A stretch of 64,000 nt of DNA from Acorus gramineus (GCA_030737835.1 JAUJYN010000072.1:78627-142626); one strand, 5' to 3'; shown: positions 1-11,718, counted from the stretch's first letter. Notes: generated from the sequence alone by a model not told the origin. Numbers and translations: made by a program.

Positions 1-711
1 CCTGATAATTTGTTATACATAAAAGCATATTTAGAAAAAATCAGATTTCAATAAAATATCGGTTTGTCAATTGTTAGAACCCTATTATAAGAGTCATATT
101 ATTCAGAAAAACAAAACAAATTAAAATAAAATTCAGTGAGCAATTTTGTCTGCTCTCGTTTTCTGCTATCTTCAAACTCATCAGAATCGAAAGAAGAAAA
201 AAAATGGTACGCACTCTATTTTGTAAAGGCAGAGTCAATATTGACACATTTTAGATTTTTTTTTTTTTTAAGTACATGCTTATCTAACAAAATATATACA
301 CTTTAACAAGTAGAATGCATAGTTTCTTACATTTTCCCTAATCGACACGGATTACATACTCGATTAGAGTTCCCATATAAGAAATGACTTTGTATCAGCA
401 CCCTTTAGTATACATATATACATCTTCTACACCAGACCCTTAGTAAAAGAGCACCTTGTAAACAGAATTTGGGCAAAACAAACTTCGACAGATATAAAAC
501 AACAAAATGCAAATTTTTCAGAGCTTGCATTTCAGTCTACCAGATGTACACCCCCCCCAAACCCCCATTTTTTCCCCTCCCACAACTGCACCTCTTCTAT
601 AAGTTTCAACTATAACCAAAGTCGCGCTATGAAATTAAAAAAAGAAGTTCAATGAACAATTAAGTCTATGAACAAAGGTGAAACCTCTGACTCCCACTTC
701 TCCATTTCTCT
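1..711. other. 3' flank / 3' UTR side of PP2C copy 1
   Basis: This AT-rich stretch lies immediately downstream of the minus-strand PP2C stop codon and probably holds its 3' UTR and polyadenylation region. It is repeated almost unchanged at 60862-61572; the differences I see are one substitution near 412 and length changes in a T tract and a C tract. I see no other gene here. Confidence 0.5.
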
Positions 712-3700
712 TTAGTCATCTCGAACCCCTCCCAGGTCAACGACTATGACGCTGATGTTGTCGGAGCTCTTCCGACCCAACGCGAGCCTCGTCAGCAAAG
801 CAGCGGCAAGGTGACAACGAGTGTGGGGGGTTGGTTCATCGTCGTCTTCCTCTTCTTTGGCCACTGCATTGGGAGGTGTGCCTCCTGGCATTGGTGGGCG
901 CCCCTCATAGAGACAGCGGCGGGTGACATCACACGCTGTATCGTTCGACAAGACATCCCACAGCCCATCACTTGCGAGGATCAGGAATTCATCTTCTGCG
1001 GTCCTCTGTGTGATGGTTATCTCAGGCTCGGCGATAACTACTGGTTTAAGATACTTGTCACCTGCAATATGTTTATATTTTATGCAAACGAAGAACGATT
1101 TTTTGATGGACAAGTAATCCATTTACATGACCAAGTCTAGAAGACACTGACTAGCTTTGTACAGTAAGCATGATAAACATATATGTCAATCCTTGTTCCA
1201 TTTTTAGGTGGATGAAATATTCTTTATCCTTGTGAGGTTCCAGCATATGTTGGCATTGGTTTTTCTGTTATTCAGGATTAATGACTCATGAAATGTGGAG
1301 CTCAGGATGCCTTGTACGTCTAAGTTTCATGTAAAGATTTAAAGAAGGATTACAAAATGCACATACCAAACAGCCCAAGTCAACAAAATGGACGATGACA
1401 CATAGAGATGTGTGTATCACAATGGTTATATTTGCAATTACTCAATTCTCCTTGCATATTAAATAAACCGAGTTATCTTCACCAAAAAAATGAAGATTAG
1501 GAGTCAATCCACTCTTGTAAGATGTATACTGTAAATTGGCGTATTCACCTAAACTTCTCTAGTTAAAATTGAGACTCGCAGTTAAAACACAAAAGTTCTA
1601 GTGCATGATGCCAAAAATAATACTGATAAAGGAATTCTTTTATAAAGTGGCCATCACAAAACATGAAGAGTACCGGAAATGCATTGACGTGACATAATTT
1701 CAGTGTTTCTAGAGTATGTTTGGCTGCAAAAGCTTAAAGCAGCTTTTAGCTTTTGCAGTCACATCAAGTCAAATACATCATCATTTAAAAGCTAAAAGCT
1801 GTTACCAAACAAGTCAACTTAAATATATCATCATTACTAGATTTTATCTCTAAACTGTATCTTGAAATCTGTGTTTTATAAAACAGCCATCATCATTACA
1901 CCCTCAAAAGGTGTACATAAAACTGCAAAAGTTAAAAGCTGTTTTTCAAACTGTGTTTCCAAACGCTACCTAAGTAAATGCTTTGGCTTCCATGGCAGTC
2001 AAAAACTATTAAGATACAAGATAGTCAAATCAAATGGAAAACAAGCATGCATCCTATGTATCCTTCCTTGTAGGAAGTTCCCAGGGATTGTTCTTGTGAG
2101 CAAATGTGCCATAAACCTTTATTTATTTATTTTTGGTATGATGGACTAAGTTGATTCAAATGAAAATACAAGAAAAACAATGTCAGCTAGAAGAGCACTA
2201 TCGCAATGGCACCAAGTTGCAGCAAAAAAAAATAGACGAAGGACCCAAAATCTGGTGTGAGACTTGAGAACAAGTCAAGAAGAGCTGAAACATTTGGTGA
2301 CTCGAAAATTGAAATATGGATAATATCACCCAATAATATGGAAAAATCAGCTGACAAAAAATGGAGTAAATGTTGCATTGGAATGATACAAGGATGTGAC
2401 TAATGTGAGGATGTAAGTCATTCTAGTTAGTAAAGTCATTTTAGTTAGTAAAATATTTCAACACAAATGCAAAGATTTCATATCATTTTCCAATAAAATT
2501 GGTGGTAAACTCCCACCCTTGCTTTAGAAAACTAGAAATGATGTGAGAGCAAAAAACCATAAAATATGAGGAGTAAAGTGAATTGGTAATATGCTATTGA
2601 GATATGATCTAATAATCTTGCATGTATTTGTAATTTCGTAACAGATATTAATAGGATTTCTATAGGCAAGAAGGTCATGTAGGAAGAGGCAAAAAGAAGG
2701 CCGTGTAAGAGGGGACAAAGGGCGATGACATACATATAGCTATCCAACAAGCTGACAACAGATTTACTATAACATCATATTTCGAAATTAAATGATGCAG
2801 GAAAAATTAAGTAAATATTAACCAAAAAAGCAAACCTGCAAAATGCCAGGATGGTTATGAAGTCAGTTGCTTAATTAGTCTACTACTACAACTATAATTT
2901 ATTATCGTACTTCTGAATCGCTGCTTTTAGAATTTCAAGAAGATCAACCAACCCTTAATCAATTCAACTCAGCATATTATGAGAATATTTCCATATTCTT
3001 TTGAATGTTTGAGCTTAAATTCCATTCTAGGAAAAACCCAAGCAATTTTTCACTTTATCTACCCTGGTTGAGTTCCTCACTGAGGCTTCCATTTAAACCA
3101 AAAATAAAAAAATAATAAATAACCTAGACTTATATCTAGCTACCCAAATGGCACACAATTGTGTTAACCAGATTTGGCAACTTCTGATGTGCCACAAGAT
3201 TATTGAAGGGGAAATGGAAAATTTATTATAGATTAGGATATAAGATATCTGCCACAAGATTATTGAAGGGAAATGGAAAATTTATTATAGATTAGGATAT
3301 AAGATATCTGCCACAAAATCGTTTCTTCAACATAGCTAACCAGGCCATTGTTTCTGACAGGTGAAAAAGGAGCAATAGTAGACAGAGCAAACAGACTTTG
3401 CATAAGCTTGATGGAAGATGGACCATACCTCGCATATTCTAATTCGGGAGCAACCACTCAGCCAGCATGTTAACTTCATTGTATATCCGTCAACTGTTCA
3501 AGACTGGGAAATCATCCAAAAGGTATATACATAGTAGTTCTGGCAGGTTTGCAATGATAGGGGGGAGGACCGCGTAGTTATGTTGTCCATTATATTGGTG
3601 CTTGCGGGCCCAGGCACAACCAGGCATCGCTTGGATTGCCAAGTCGAAAATATCACTCTCTAAACCACCCCCCTCCCCCTCCCCCGCCGGTCTGTGTGTT

Positions 3701-6090
3701 TGTTCCAAATTTTTTATTCCTTTTAAAGCACTAACATCCAAAGGCCACTCAGATTTTTTTTTCATATGCTTAGAAAGTCTTTAATGTCTCCATCAATCCT
3801 CATAATTACCCAAATGTCCTCAACTTTCATTTGAGAAATAGCATCCTTACCATCCCTTCTAATGTTCCATGTCCCGTGATCAATGATCTCCCACTGATTC
3901 CATGCTACCCCACTTCCTCTCTCAGGACATCTCTTGGACCCTTTTTTGAACTTTTCCATTTTCTTTTAACGACTCCGTTTAAAGTTCTCAACCTGACATC
4001 CAATTATTTAGGGCATAGAAGGGAGAAGGTTGTGTGTAACTTTCTTAGATATTTAGATCTCGAGCTTTCAATGACACAGGATTGGGTGATTTATTTTTGT
4101 GTGGAGGCTTTCTATATTTAGATTTCCCAAAACCCTAAGATAACCTTATTTGATTGATTTATTGTGGGTGGACTGTATTGGTTTTTTCTAGTTTCTATTG
4201 AATGTCATGTGAATATGATGATATGTTTTCATTGTTTGGATAATTTTTTAATGGATTGTTATTTTTGTTTCTCTTATTTGGTTTTCATAGTTTTTTGAAT
4301 TAAAATTATCAAATTGGGTTTTTTATCCAAACATATTTTCAGCTTGGAAAATGTTGAACTCAAATCATTTTATAGTCCAAAACTCAGACGACACATGTTT
4401 TCATTTTTTTTTAAATAGTAAGCATCATCTAATGAGGCATATATTTTGATAAAAAGTGTATATCATTCTATTTCAAATTTAACGAAACCATTTTTAGTAA
4501 CGGTAAGAAAAAATTTAACGACATATATACATCGTCTAACGAGGTATATGCTTCACTTGATTTCTTACAAAATATATAGGACTGTATTTTGGACTATAAG
4601 AAAAACTAGGTACTAATGCCAATTTAGCTTTCGTTTTACACCTAACCACGCCGATTAAAAATCGTAACCCCTATTGATGACCTACAAGGCTACAACTGCT
4701 TTTATCTAAATGCCCTGACACAAGCATCTAAACATTTTCAAGAAAACTTGTAAAAAAAATCTAAGCAATTATCCTCGTAAGAGTGTCTCCTCACCCACAA
4801 CCTCCTATTAGCATATGCCACTATGCCTAACAAGATGAATTTACCAACAATTGAATTTATATTAGGCATTTAGGCTCTCCTGTTTGTTAATGCACAGGCT
4901 CTTTTTTTTGTTCTTAAGAAACAATTTAAAGGTTCAGTCAAAGGTCAACCCCCCCCCCCCCCCCGAGTGAATTCATGGCTCCGCGACTGCTAACATCCCC
5001 TCTTTCCACTTTCCATTCTCCATCAGATCTATGTTTGTATTATAATTTTTATCCATATTTCTACATATGTTCATTATAATTTTATATTTATATGTCAATT
5101 AAGCACCACCTAGGCTCACCTGAACACATAGACAACAATGGTTATATATCATTACAATCAAACAGTTGAACATAATCCCACCTGAAGTTAAACAACAAAG
5201 CATATGATGCATATATGCATGAACCATAATATATATATATATAAAAAACAGCTGAAGTTGTGAAGTATATACCTTACCTAGTGCGCGTGACATAGCCAGA
5301 ATACCATTAACACGATATCCATTTAAATAGATCACACTCCCACCAGCAGCTTCGATTCTTGTTAACTCATCTGGGCGGTCCGGCTGCACATACAGCATGT
5401 TATGGACACAAGGAGAAACTAATGAAAGTGCCACAAATGGGAAATTTTTTGATATTATTAAGGTACAGTGTCGTTGCACTTCAAAGAGAGACAACATCAT
5501 TCAAACTGTTGTTGGGTCCACTCGAGACCACCATCTGCTTTTCCAATGGTCATAGAGCGCTGCAACGCAATGACCCTGTTCAATTAATGATTTCTTAAGC
5601 ATCCTCTCCCAAACTTCCACCCCCCTCCATGTGAACCAACAATGTTAAAACATCAATAATTGTAAAACAGTTTCTGAGGCCCAAATGGAGTACCCAATTC
5701 ACTATTGAAGTGCCACTATCTAACCTTGTGGTCTGTCGACAGAGGGATAGCCCTTCCTCCACGGCTGAGAACAGCCCGTGAGTCACCACAGTTAGCAACA
5801 AGGATTTGGTTGCTTCTGATCACCGCAGCCACAGCAGTAGAACCAACAAATTCTGATGTGGTCCCCGAAAGCTCACATTCACATGGTGGTGGTCCTACCA
5901 TGCCGCATGCGCAAGCATTCAATGCAATCTCATCCATTTTCAGAAAGCATTTGTTCATTGCAGTCTTCCATTCCTCAGGGGATATTTTCCTGCAATGAAA
6001 CAGATTTTCGCCTTCAAAGGGACCTTCCAAAAACAGCTTCAATTCCTCCACTAAGTACACGTGCATGCGCTCCTTGCACAATGTTGCCAC
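712..6090 (-). CDS. AHG1: AHG1-like clade A protein phosphatase 2C, partial (first exon not found)
   Basis: Three minus-strand exons are joined by GT-AG introns: 6090-5725, 5383-5278 and 1061-712 (stop TAA at 714-712). They give about 273 residues in one frame. Clade A PP2Cs are Mg/Mn-dependent Ser/Thr phosphatases that restrain ABA signalling by dephosphorylating SnRK2 kinases. Visible core motifs are [30 protein letters not shown] and [12 protein letters not shown]. The Cys-rich insert (NACACGM, CECEL) before VGSTAV and the acidic EEEDDDE stretch before the final [10 protein letters not shown] motif resemble AHG1 (Arabidopsis seed phosphatase bound by DOG1) more than ABI1 or PP2CA. The Trp-lock position is Leu (codon 5326-5324). 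The exon that should carry the N-terminal MED and DGHG metal-binding motifs would lie above 6090; I found none before position 60000, so this copy may be a broken gene. The AHG1 call is family inference and has not been checked by a tree. Confidence 0.8.
1712..1970. mobile_element. MITE-like element with terminal inverted repeats
   Basis: About 260 bp begins with GAGTATGTTTGG and ends with CCAAACGCTACC, forming imperfect terminal inverted repeats. Repeated AAAGCTTAAAGCAGCTTTT and AAAAGCTAAAAGCTG motifs allow extensive folding. There is no coding capacity. The GTTTGG-type ends suggest a PIF/Harbinger or hAT MITE, but I could not fix the target-site duplication. A diverged copy sits at the matching place in the second PP2C locus (62572-62836). 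Confidence 0.6.
3190..3308. repeat. 60-bp tandem duplication
   Basis: The unit starting TGCCACAAGATTATTG is present at 3190-3249 and again at 3250-3308 with one base missing. A third partial start (TGCCACAAAATC) follows. It lies in the PP2C intron. Confidence 0.9.
5384..5724 (-). other. Intron between second and third visible PP2C exons
   Basis: This 341-bp intron has a donor at 5724-5723 (CACAAG/GTTAG on the minus strand) and an acceptor at 5385-5384 (TGTGCAG/CCGGAC). It is phase 0, between DHK and PDRPDE, a junction I recall as typical for clade A PP2Cs. Confidence 0.8.
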
Positions 6091-6652
6091 CTGGAAAAAA
6101 CAGAAGATTAAAAAAAAGAAGTAAGATCAAGATAAATCCTATGGCTTGTAGAAAAACATTGGAAAGCTCTTCAAGACACTGGAATACCCTCACTAAATGT
6201 CACTCAAGATTTTCATTGTAAGTGAGGATTTAAGAGTACTCCATCATTTATTTTTGCTCTTTCACTTGGATCACATTCTTTCACTGCATTCAATCAGTCA
6301 TTGAAATGGAATAGATACGGCAACCCAACATCTACCATCAAATATATTCCATAAAAGAGACAAAAATAAATGATTAAAATATAGATGAAGTTCAGTTATT
6401 GTACAAATGAAACACCTTTGCTCTCAAAACCACATATAACAACGTATTGAACAAATTATATGATAAACTAAGCAATAACCATGACGACATGAATGAGGCA
6501 GATAATTTGTTCAACCAACCAGACAGAAATTGCAGCTGTCTTGAGTTTAGAAATGAATCAACAATTTCTGATATATGATTGCATCAGGTGATTTCATTCA
6601 CCGTGCCTTTACACTCAAAATCAATAATTATACACAACATTCCATGCTAGAA
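6091..6652. other. Upstream intron remnant of PP2C copy 1
   Basis: The minus-strand acceptor TTTTTTCCAG lies directly before the exon starting at 6090, so this stretch should be intron leading to the missing first exon. It is AT-rich without recognisable coding sequence, and it is interrupted by the copia element at 6653. Confidence 0.5.
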
Positions 6653-6657
6653 ACCAG

Positions 6658-6953
6658 TGAAGGAGATAAAGATGGAAAGAAACATACCATTGATGAAACC
6701 AAAGATGGAAAGAAGCCCAACATGGAAACTAGTAATGGAGGAATTCAAAATTCAAATTATATGCAAGTTTGGAGAAAGCAAAGATGGAAAGAAACAACAT
6801 AATTAATCACAATTGATTGTAAAATATTTGTAGAATATTTTCAATTATGGAGAGATGTAAATTCATTGTATTATATATTTAGTGAATATACACAACACCC
6901 TCCACAATGGGGTTTTCTTCTTTCTTCTTCTCTATTGGGTTCACCTTTCTACA
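6658..6953 (+). repeat. 5' LTR of the copia element
   Basis: This 296-bp LTR begins TGAAGGAGATAAAG and ends TTTCTACA. A TATA-like TTATATATTTAG near 6870 could be the promoter TATA box. It holds a short open frame (Lys-rich, with two DGKK motifs) that matches the C-terminal tail of the polyprotein encoded by the 3' LTR. Confidence 0.97.
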
Positions 6954-7139
6954 TGGTATCAGAGCAGGTTTTTTGGTTGATGCTTAGTCCTTTATCATTT
7001 TCAATTTCCTCGTTGACTTTTTCCTCCTCTTTTAAACTTTGAGTGTCAACCACTACCCACTGTTAAAGAAAACAACTTCCACCACTTTCAACTAACATCC
7101 ATCCTAAAGAAGCCCAGATCCCCAACGTGATTTTTTCCC

Positions 7140-10100
7140 ATGGCCACTGTATCTTCCCCTTCTCTTCCCTCTTTCAATATTTTCAACTATTTCAATTCCC
7201 ATTCGCCTATGGATCGCAACACATATCTTTGTTGGAAATCTCAATTTGAAGATGTTCTTGACATCTATGATCTTAAGAGTTATGTTGATGGAACCAATCC
7301 CAAACCCCCAACAACTCTTGATGACTCTCAGCCCAACCCTACCTACAATACTTGGGTCAAGACTGATAAGCTTATTCTCAGTTGGATCAAGGCTACGGTC
7401 TCCCAATCCATTCAAACTCTTCTCTTCCCATGCAAGACATCTCTTGAAGCATGGACTCTTTTGGAAAAACGATTGTCCCCTCTATCTAAAGTTCATGTCC
7501 GTACACTTCGTGATCAACTCCGTTCTCTCAATAAAAAATCCGATCAGTCTGTTGGTGAATTTTTACTTCATTCTAAATCTATCTCAGACTCTCTAGCAGC
7601 CGCTGGTGAACCGATTACAGATTCTGAGTTGATTGACTGTATTTTAGATGGCCTGGGTCCTGAGTTTAAAGAATTTATTACATCCATCCATATGAGGCAT
7701 ACTGTTATGTTTGATGACTTCTATGATCTCTTGATACAAGAGGAGATCTTATTGAAGAAGATGGCTCATGATGCTTCATCAACAACAACTGCTCTTTCTG
7801 CCAACCGTGCACCATCCTCCAAGCACCTACCCCATCACCATCAGCCAATATTTCATGGGGCTAGAGGTGTTGGACGTGGCAGAGGGCGTAGTCGTGGTCG
7901 CGGACGTGGTTTTTATTCAAGAGGACGTGGTTTTCACCCGATGCCGGACAATCGTCCCCCACTTCTACCTACTCCAGCCTCCATCTCTCACTCCTCCGCT
8001 TGTCAGATATGCAACAAAGTTGACCATACCGCTCGCTCTTGTCCTGAACGTGGTAACTTTGCATACGTTGCCGATGGCTTAGCTGATAATGTCTCTGAGG
8101 TTCACATATCAAATCAGGTTGATCGCAATTGGTGTCTTGATTCTGGTGCCACACATCACATGACAGCTGCCCCTTCTCATCTATCTGATGCTCGTCCTTA
8201 TGAAGGTACTGACTCAATTATTATTGGCAATGGTGATCGTTTACATATTTCTCATATTGGGCGTACGTCATTACCTACTACATCGCGATCTCTTTCTCTT
8301 AATGATGTTTTATGTGTGCCTGCGATCAAGAAAAATCTTTTATCTGTCCGACGATTTTCACGTGATAATAATTGCTATTTTGAGATGCATTCTAATGGCT
8401 TTCGTGTGAAGGATATCAAGACGGGACAAACGCTACTGAGTGGTACTAGTTCTGGCGGTCTCTACAACCTTGCTTCTTACGGACATATTTCTCCAAGCTC
8501 TTTTTATGGTGAGCGGACAAGTCAAGATGTATGGCATGCTCGCTTAGGCCATCCTTCTCATGCGACTTTTCGTAATTTAATAAAGAAGCACTCTTTGCTT
8601 ATCTCTGGTGATTTTGATTTCAATCGAACATGTCATGTATGTCCTCTTGGAAAAACATGTCGACTTCCTTTTAAGGACAGAAGTTTTACTGCTTTGTCTC
8701 CACTTGATTTATTGCATCTTGATTTATGGGGGCCAGCCTCTATTGCTTCTCATTCTGGTTACCGTTATTATTTATCTATTGTGGATGATTGCACTCGTTA
8801 TACCTGGATATATCCACTTATGCGAAAATCTGATGTTTTCTCAACCTTTATTGATTTTAAAAAGATTGTTGAAAATCTGTTCTCTGTTACTATTAAAGTA
8901 ATTCAATCAGATGGTGGTGGCGAATTTACTAGCAGGCAGTTTCAAAATTTTCTCCGTGCTCATGGGATCACACAACGTCTATCTTGTCCTCATGTTCCTC
9001 AACAAAATGGTGTTGTTGAAAGAAAGCACCGTCACATAGTGGAGATGGGCCTTTGTCTTCTTTCTCAAGCACATTTACCACAACGATTCTGGTTAGAGGC
9101 TTTTTCCACTGCTGTCTATTTAATTAATCGACTACCTACCGTTGTGCTTGATAATATATCACCCTATGAGAAGCTATTAAAGCGTCGACCTGACTACAGT
9201 TCTCTTAAAGTTTTTGGGTGCACCTGCTTCCCTCATCTTGTTCCTTATAACAAACATAAACTCATGCCAAAGTCTATGAAGTGTGTATTTATTGGCTATG
9301 ATGCATCTCACAAGGGCTATCGGTGTATGGATCCTATATCTGGTCGAGTATTTATCTCTCCTCATGTATTATTTGATGAACGAACATTTACGTACAAAGA
9401 TAAAGTGGATCACATCTCACAATTACGTCAAAATTCTTCATGTACACGGCCTTTTGTTATAGACCACCTGCCTACAAGTTCTAATTCTTTATTGCAGGAA
9501 AATTCAAATCAGGTTATTCTATCTGATTCTCTTCAACAATCACCTCCTAGATCTCCTTCACCAGATCTGAACTTGCCTATGGTTGATGGTCATGTTTCTC
9601 CTGATGGGAACAACTATGTTGCACCTGGTATCTCTGTACCACATCTAGCACCTTCCTCACCGGCATCTTCCTCACCTCCGCCTCCTGATGGGAACAACTA
9701 TGTTGCACCTGGTATCTCTGTACCACATCTAGCACCTTCCTCACCGGCATCTTCCTCACCTCCGCCTAAATACAAGAGCATCAATGAGATTATCTATGGT
9801 TCATCTAATGGCGTGTTTGGTTGCAAATATCCAATTCCACATGCTCTTTCTGCAGATGTTACTGACTCACTTTTGTTTGAGCCTACCTCCTTTACTCAAG
9901 CTTCAAAGTATACACATTGGCAAAAGGCAATGGAGGAAGAATATGGTGCTCTTCGTCGTAATCATACATGGTCTCTTGTCCCGGCTACTCCATCTATGAA
10001 TATCGTTGGTTGTCGATGGATCTTTAAAGTTAAACGCAAATCGGATGGATCCATTGAACGACACAAGGCACGCCTTGTTGCAAAAGGCTTTAATCAACAA

Positions 10101-11567
10101 GAAGGTCTTGACTATGATGAAACTTTTAGCCCCGTTGTCAAGCCATCTACAATTCGTACAGTTCTTTCTCTTGCTATCTCTTATAACTGGCCATTGAAAC
10201 AACTTGATGTGCGGAATGCTTTTCTCAATGGATATCTCAAAGAGGATGTGTACATGAAGCAACCCCCAGGATTTATTGATCCTCTAAAGCCTCATCATGT
10301 TTGTAAGCTTTACAAGGCACTTTATGGGCTAAAACAAGCACCTCGAGCTTGGTTTCATCGACTGCATTCTTTTCTCTTAAAGTATGGTTTCACTAACAGT
10401 CACTCTGATGCATCACTTTTTATTCATCGTTCTTCTTCCCATATACTCATTTTATTAGTTTATGTGGATGACTTAGTGGTTACCGGTGATAGTCTTGATG
10501 AGGTTCAGAGATTCATTGATAAATTGTGTTCAATGTTTGATACTCGTAATCTTGGCGATCTTGGTTTCTTTCTTGGCATGGAGGTTTGTCGTACTTCCAA
10601 TACTCTATATCTTTCTCAGGCTCGTTATGCCACAGATTTATTGCAAAAGTTTAACATGGCCTCTTGTAAGCCTTGCTCGACTCCTATACCTTCAGGTTCT
10701 CGGCTTTCTTGTTTTGATGGTGATCCACTTATTGATGCAACGTCATATCGGAGCATGGTTGGTGGCCTTCAATATCTCACATTGACTCGGCCGGATATAA
10801 CATTTTCTGTCAATCAAGTTTGTCAATTTATGCAATCTCCACGAACCTCTCATCTCCAAGCCGTGAAGAGGATTTTTCGTTACATTAAAGGCACACTTCA
10901 GCAAGGTCTCTCTTTTCATAAGTCTTCAAACTTTACACTCAAAGCCTATTCTGATGCAGATTGGGCGGGCGATCCAGATGATCGACGTTCAACAACGGGA
11001 TCCTGCATTTTTCTTGGACCCAATCTACTTTCTTGGTCTACTAAGAAACAAAACACTGTCTCTCGCTCAAGCGCAGAAGCTGAATATCGGGCATTGGCTA
11101 CGACTGCTGCTGAACTAATGTGGTTTCGCTATCTTTTTCGTGAGCTTCACATTGCTCTTCACAATCCACCTCTCCTATTTTGTGATAACATCTCTGCCAA
11201 ATACATGGCTTCAAATCCCATCTTTCACGCTCGCACTCGTCACATTGAGATTGACTATCATTTTGTTCGAGAGTTAACTGCAAAAAGAGTTTTACAAATC
11301 CAGTATCTTCCCTCTGAGCAACAACTTGCTGACTTTTTCACTAAAGGCTTAACAAATGCTCGCTTTCGTTTTCTCGCTGCCAAGCTCAATCTACACCTTG
11401 TTCCGTTTCGCTTGAAGGGGAGTGAAGGAGATAAAGATGGAAAGAAACATACCATTGATGAAACCAAAGATGGAAAGAAGCCCAACATGGAAACTAGTAA
11501 TGGAGGAATTCAAAATTCAAATTATATGCAAGTTTGGAGAAAGCAAAGATGGAAAGAAACAACATAA
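7140..11567 (+). CDS. Copia gag-pol polyprotein (1475 aa, intact)
   Basis: The single frame encodes everything needed for copia retrotransposition. Domains in order: gag (about 1-280) with an RG-rich patch; a CX2CX4HX4C zinc knuckle starting at residue 288; aspartic protease motif DSGA at about 334; GAG-pre-integrase with HARLGHPSH; integrase with catalytic Asp about 528, Asp about 591 and Glu about 627 (D-35-E spacing); reverse transcriptase with YVDD at about 1108; and RNase H starting SDADWAGD at about 1271 with EAEYRAL and CDN motifs. I see no stop or frameshift. A 28-residue Pro/Ser-rich segment between integrase and RT is duplicated in tandem. The frame does not stop at the end of RNase H: it reads through the polypurine tract into the 3' LTR, adding about 47 LTR-encoded residues. 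The ATG at 7140 lies about 190 bp after the 5' LTR. Confidence 0.97.
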   Translation: MATVSSPSLPSFNIFNYFNSHSPMDRNTYLCWKSQFEDVLDIYDLKSYVDGTNPKPPTTLDDSQPNPTYNTWVKTDKLILSWIKATVSQSIQTLLFPCKTSLEAWTLLEKRLSPLSKVHVRTLRDQLRSLNKKSDQSVGEFLLHSKSISDSLAAAGEPITDSELIDCILDGLGPEFKEFITSIHMRHTVMFDDFYDLLIQEEILLKKMAHDASSTTTALSANRAPSSKHLPHHHQPIFHGARGVGRGRGRSRGRGRGFYSRGRGFHPMPDNRPPLLPTPASISHSSACQICNKVDHTARSCPERGNFAYVADGLADNVSEVHISNQVDRNWCLDSGATHHMTAAPSHLSDARPYEGTDSIIIGNGDRLHISHIGRTSLPTTSRSLSLNDVLCVPAIKKNLLSVRRFSRDNNCYFEMHSNGFRVKDIKTGQTLLSGTSSGGLYNLASYGHISPSSFYGERTSQDVWHARLGHPSHATFRNLIKKHSLLISGDFDFNRTCHVCPLGKTCRLPFKDRSFTALSPLDLLHLDLWGPASIASHSGYRYYLSIVDDCTRYTWIYPLMRKSDVFSTFIDFKKIVENLFSVTIKVIQSDGGGEFTSRQFQNFLRAHGITQRLSCPHVPQQNGVVERKHRHIVEMGLCLLSQAHLPQRFWLEAFSTAVYLINRLPTVVLDNISPYEKLLKRRPDYSSLKVFGCTCFPHLVPYNKHKLMPKSMKCVFIGYDASHKGYRCMDPISGRVFISPHVLFDERTFTYKDKVDHISQLRQNSSCTRPFVIDHLPTSSNSLLQENSNQVILSDSLQQSPPRSPSPDLNLPMVDGHVSPDGNNYVAPGISVPHLAPSSPASSSPPPPDGNNYVAPGISVPHLAPSSPASSSPPPKYKSINEIIYGSSNGVFGCKYPIPHALSADVTDSLLFEPTSFTQASKYTHWQKAMEEEYGALRRNHTWSLVPATPSMNIVGCRWIFKVKRKSDGSIERHKARLVAKGFNQQEGLDYDETFSPVVKPSTIRTVLSLAISYNWPLKQLDVRNAFLNGYLKEDVYMKQPPGFIDPLKPHHVCKLYKALYGLKQAPRAWFHRLHSFLLKYGFTNSHSDASLFIHRSSSHILILLVYVDDLVVTGDSLDEVQRFIDKLCSMFDTRNLGDLGFFLGMEVCRTSNTLYLSQARYATDLLQKFNMASCKPCSTPIPSGSRLSCFDGDPLIDATSYRSMVGGLQYLTLTRPDITFSVNQVCQFMQSPRTSHLQAVKRIFRYIKGTLQQGLSFHKSSNFTLKAYSDADWAGDPDDRRSTTGSCIFLGPNLLSWSTKKQNTVSRSSAEAEYRALATTAAELMWFRYLFRELHIALHNPPLLFCDNISAKYMASNPIFHARTRHIEIDYHFVRELTAKRVLQIQYLPSEQQLADFFTKGLTNARFRFLAAKLNLHLVPFRLKGSEGDKDGKKHTIDETKDGKKPNMETSNGGIQNSNYMQVWRKQRWKETT
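9600..9767 (+). repeat. 84-bp perfect tandem duplication inside copia pol
   Basis: Two identical 84-bp copies (9600-9683 and 9684-9767) duplicate 28 codons in frame, each containing SPASSSPPP. They lie in the linker between integrase and reverse transcriptase, so catalytic domains are untouched. Perfect identity implies a recent event. Confidence 0.95.
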
Positions 11568-11718
11568 TTAATCACAATTGATTGTAAAATATTTGTAGAA
11601 TATTTTCAATTATGGAGAGATGTAAATTCATTGTATTATATATTTAGTGAATATACACAACACCCTCCACAATGGGGTTTTCTTCTTTCTTCTTCTCTAT
11701 TGGGTTCACCTTTCTTCA
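11423..11718 (+). repeat. 3' LTR of the copia element
   Basis: This 296-bp LTR is identical to the 5' LTR except for one base, ends TTTCTTCA and is followed by the ACCAG target duplication. Its first 145 bp encode the end of the polyprotein. Confidence 0.97.

Larger units (their letters stand above)
1062..5277 (-). other. Large intron of PP2C copy 1
   Basis: A 4.2-kb intron separates the second-last and last exons. The donor on the minus strand is at 5277-5276 (TAG/GTAAGG context) and the acceptor at 1063-1062 (ATTGCAG). It is AT-rich and contains a MITE-like element (about 1712-1970), a 60-bp tandem duplication (3190-3308) and a run of 16 C at 4949-4964. Its lower part, up to 3139, is repeated at 61923-64000. 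I recognise no coding sequence in it. Confidence 0.7.

Noticed and set aside
1862..2149. 95-codon frame, also seen at 62737-63015
   Set aside because: It runs out of a MITE into intron sequence, and its differences between copies are not codon-like.
3490..3959. Pair of short minus-strand frames in the PP2C intron
   Set aside because: No motif or family resemblance; probably remnants of an old element I cannot name.
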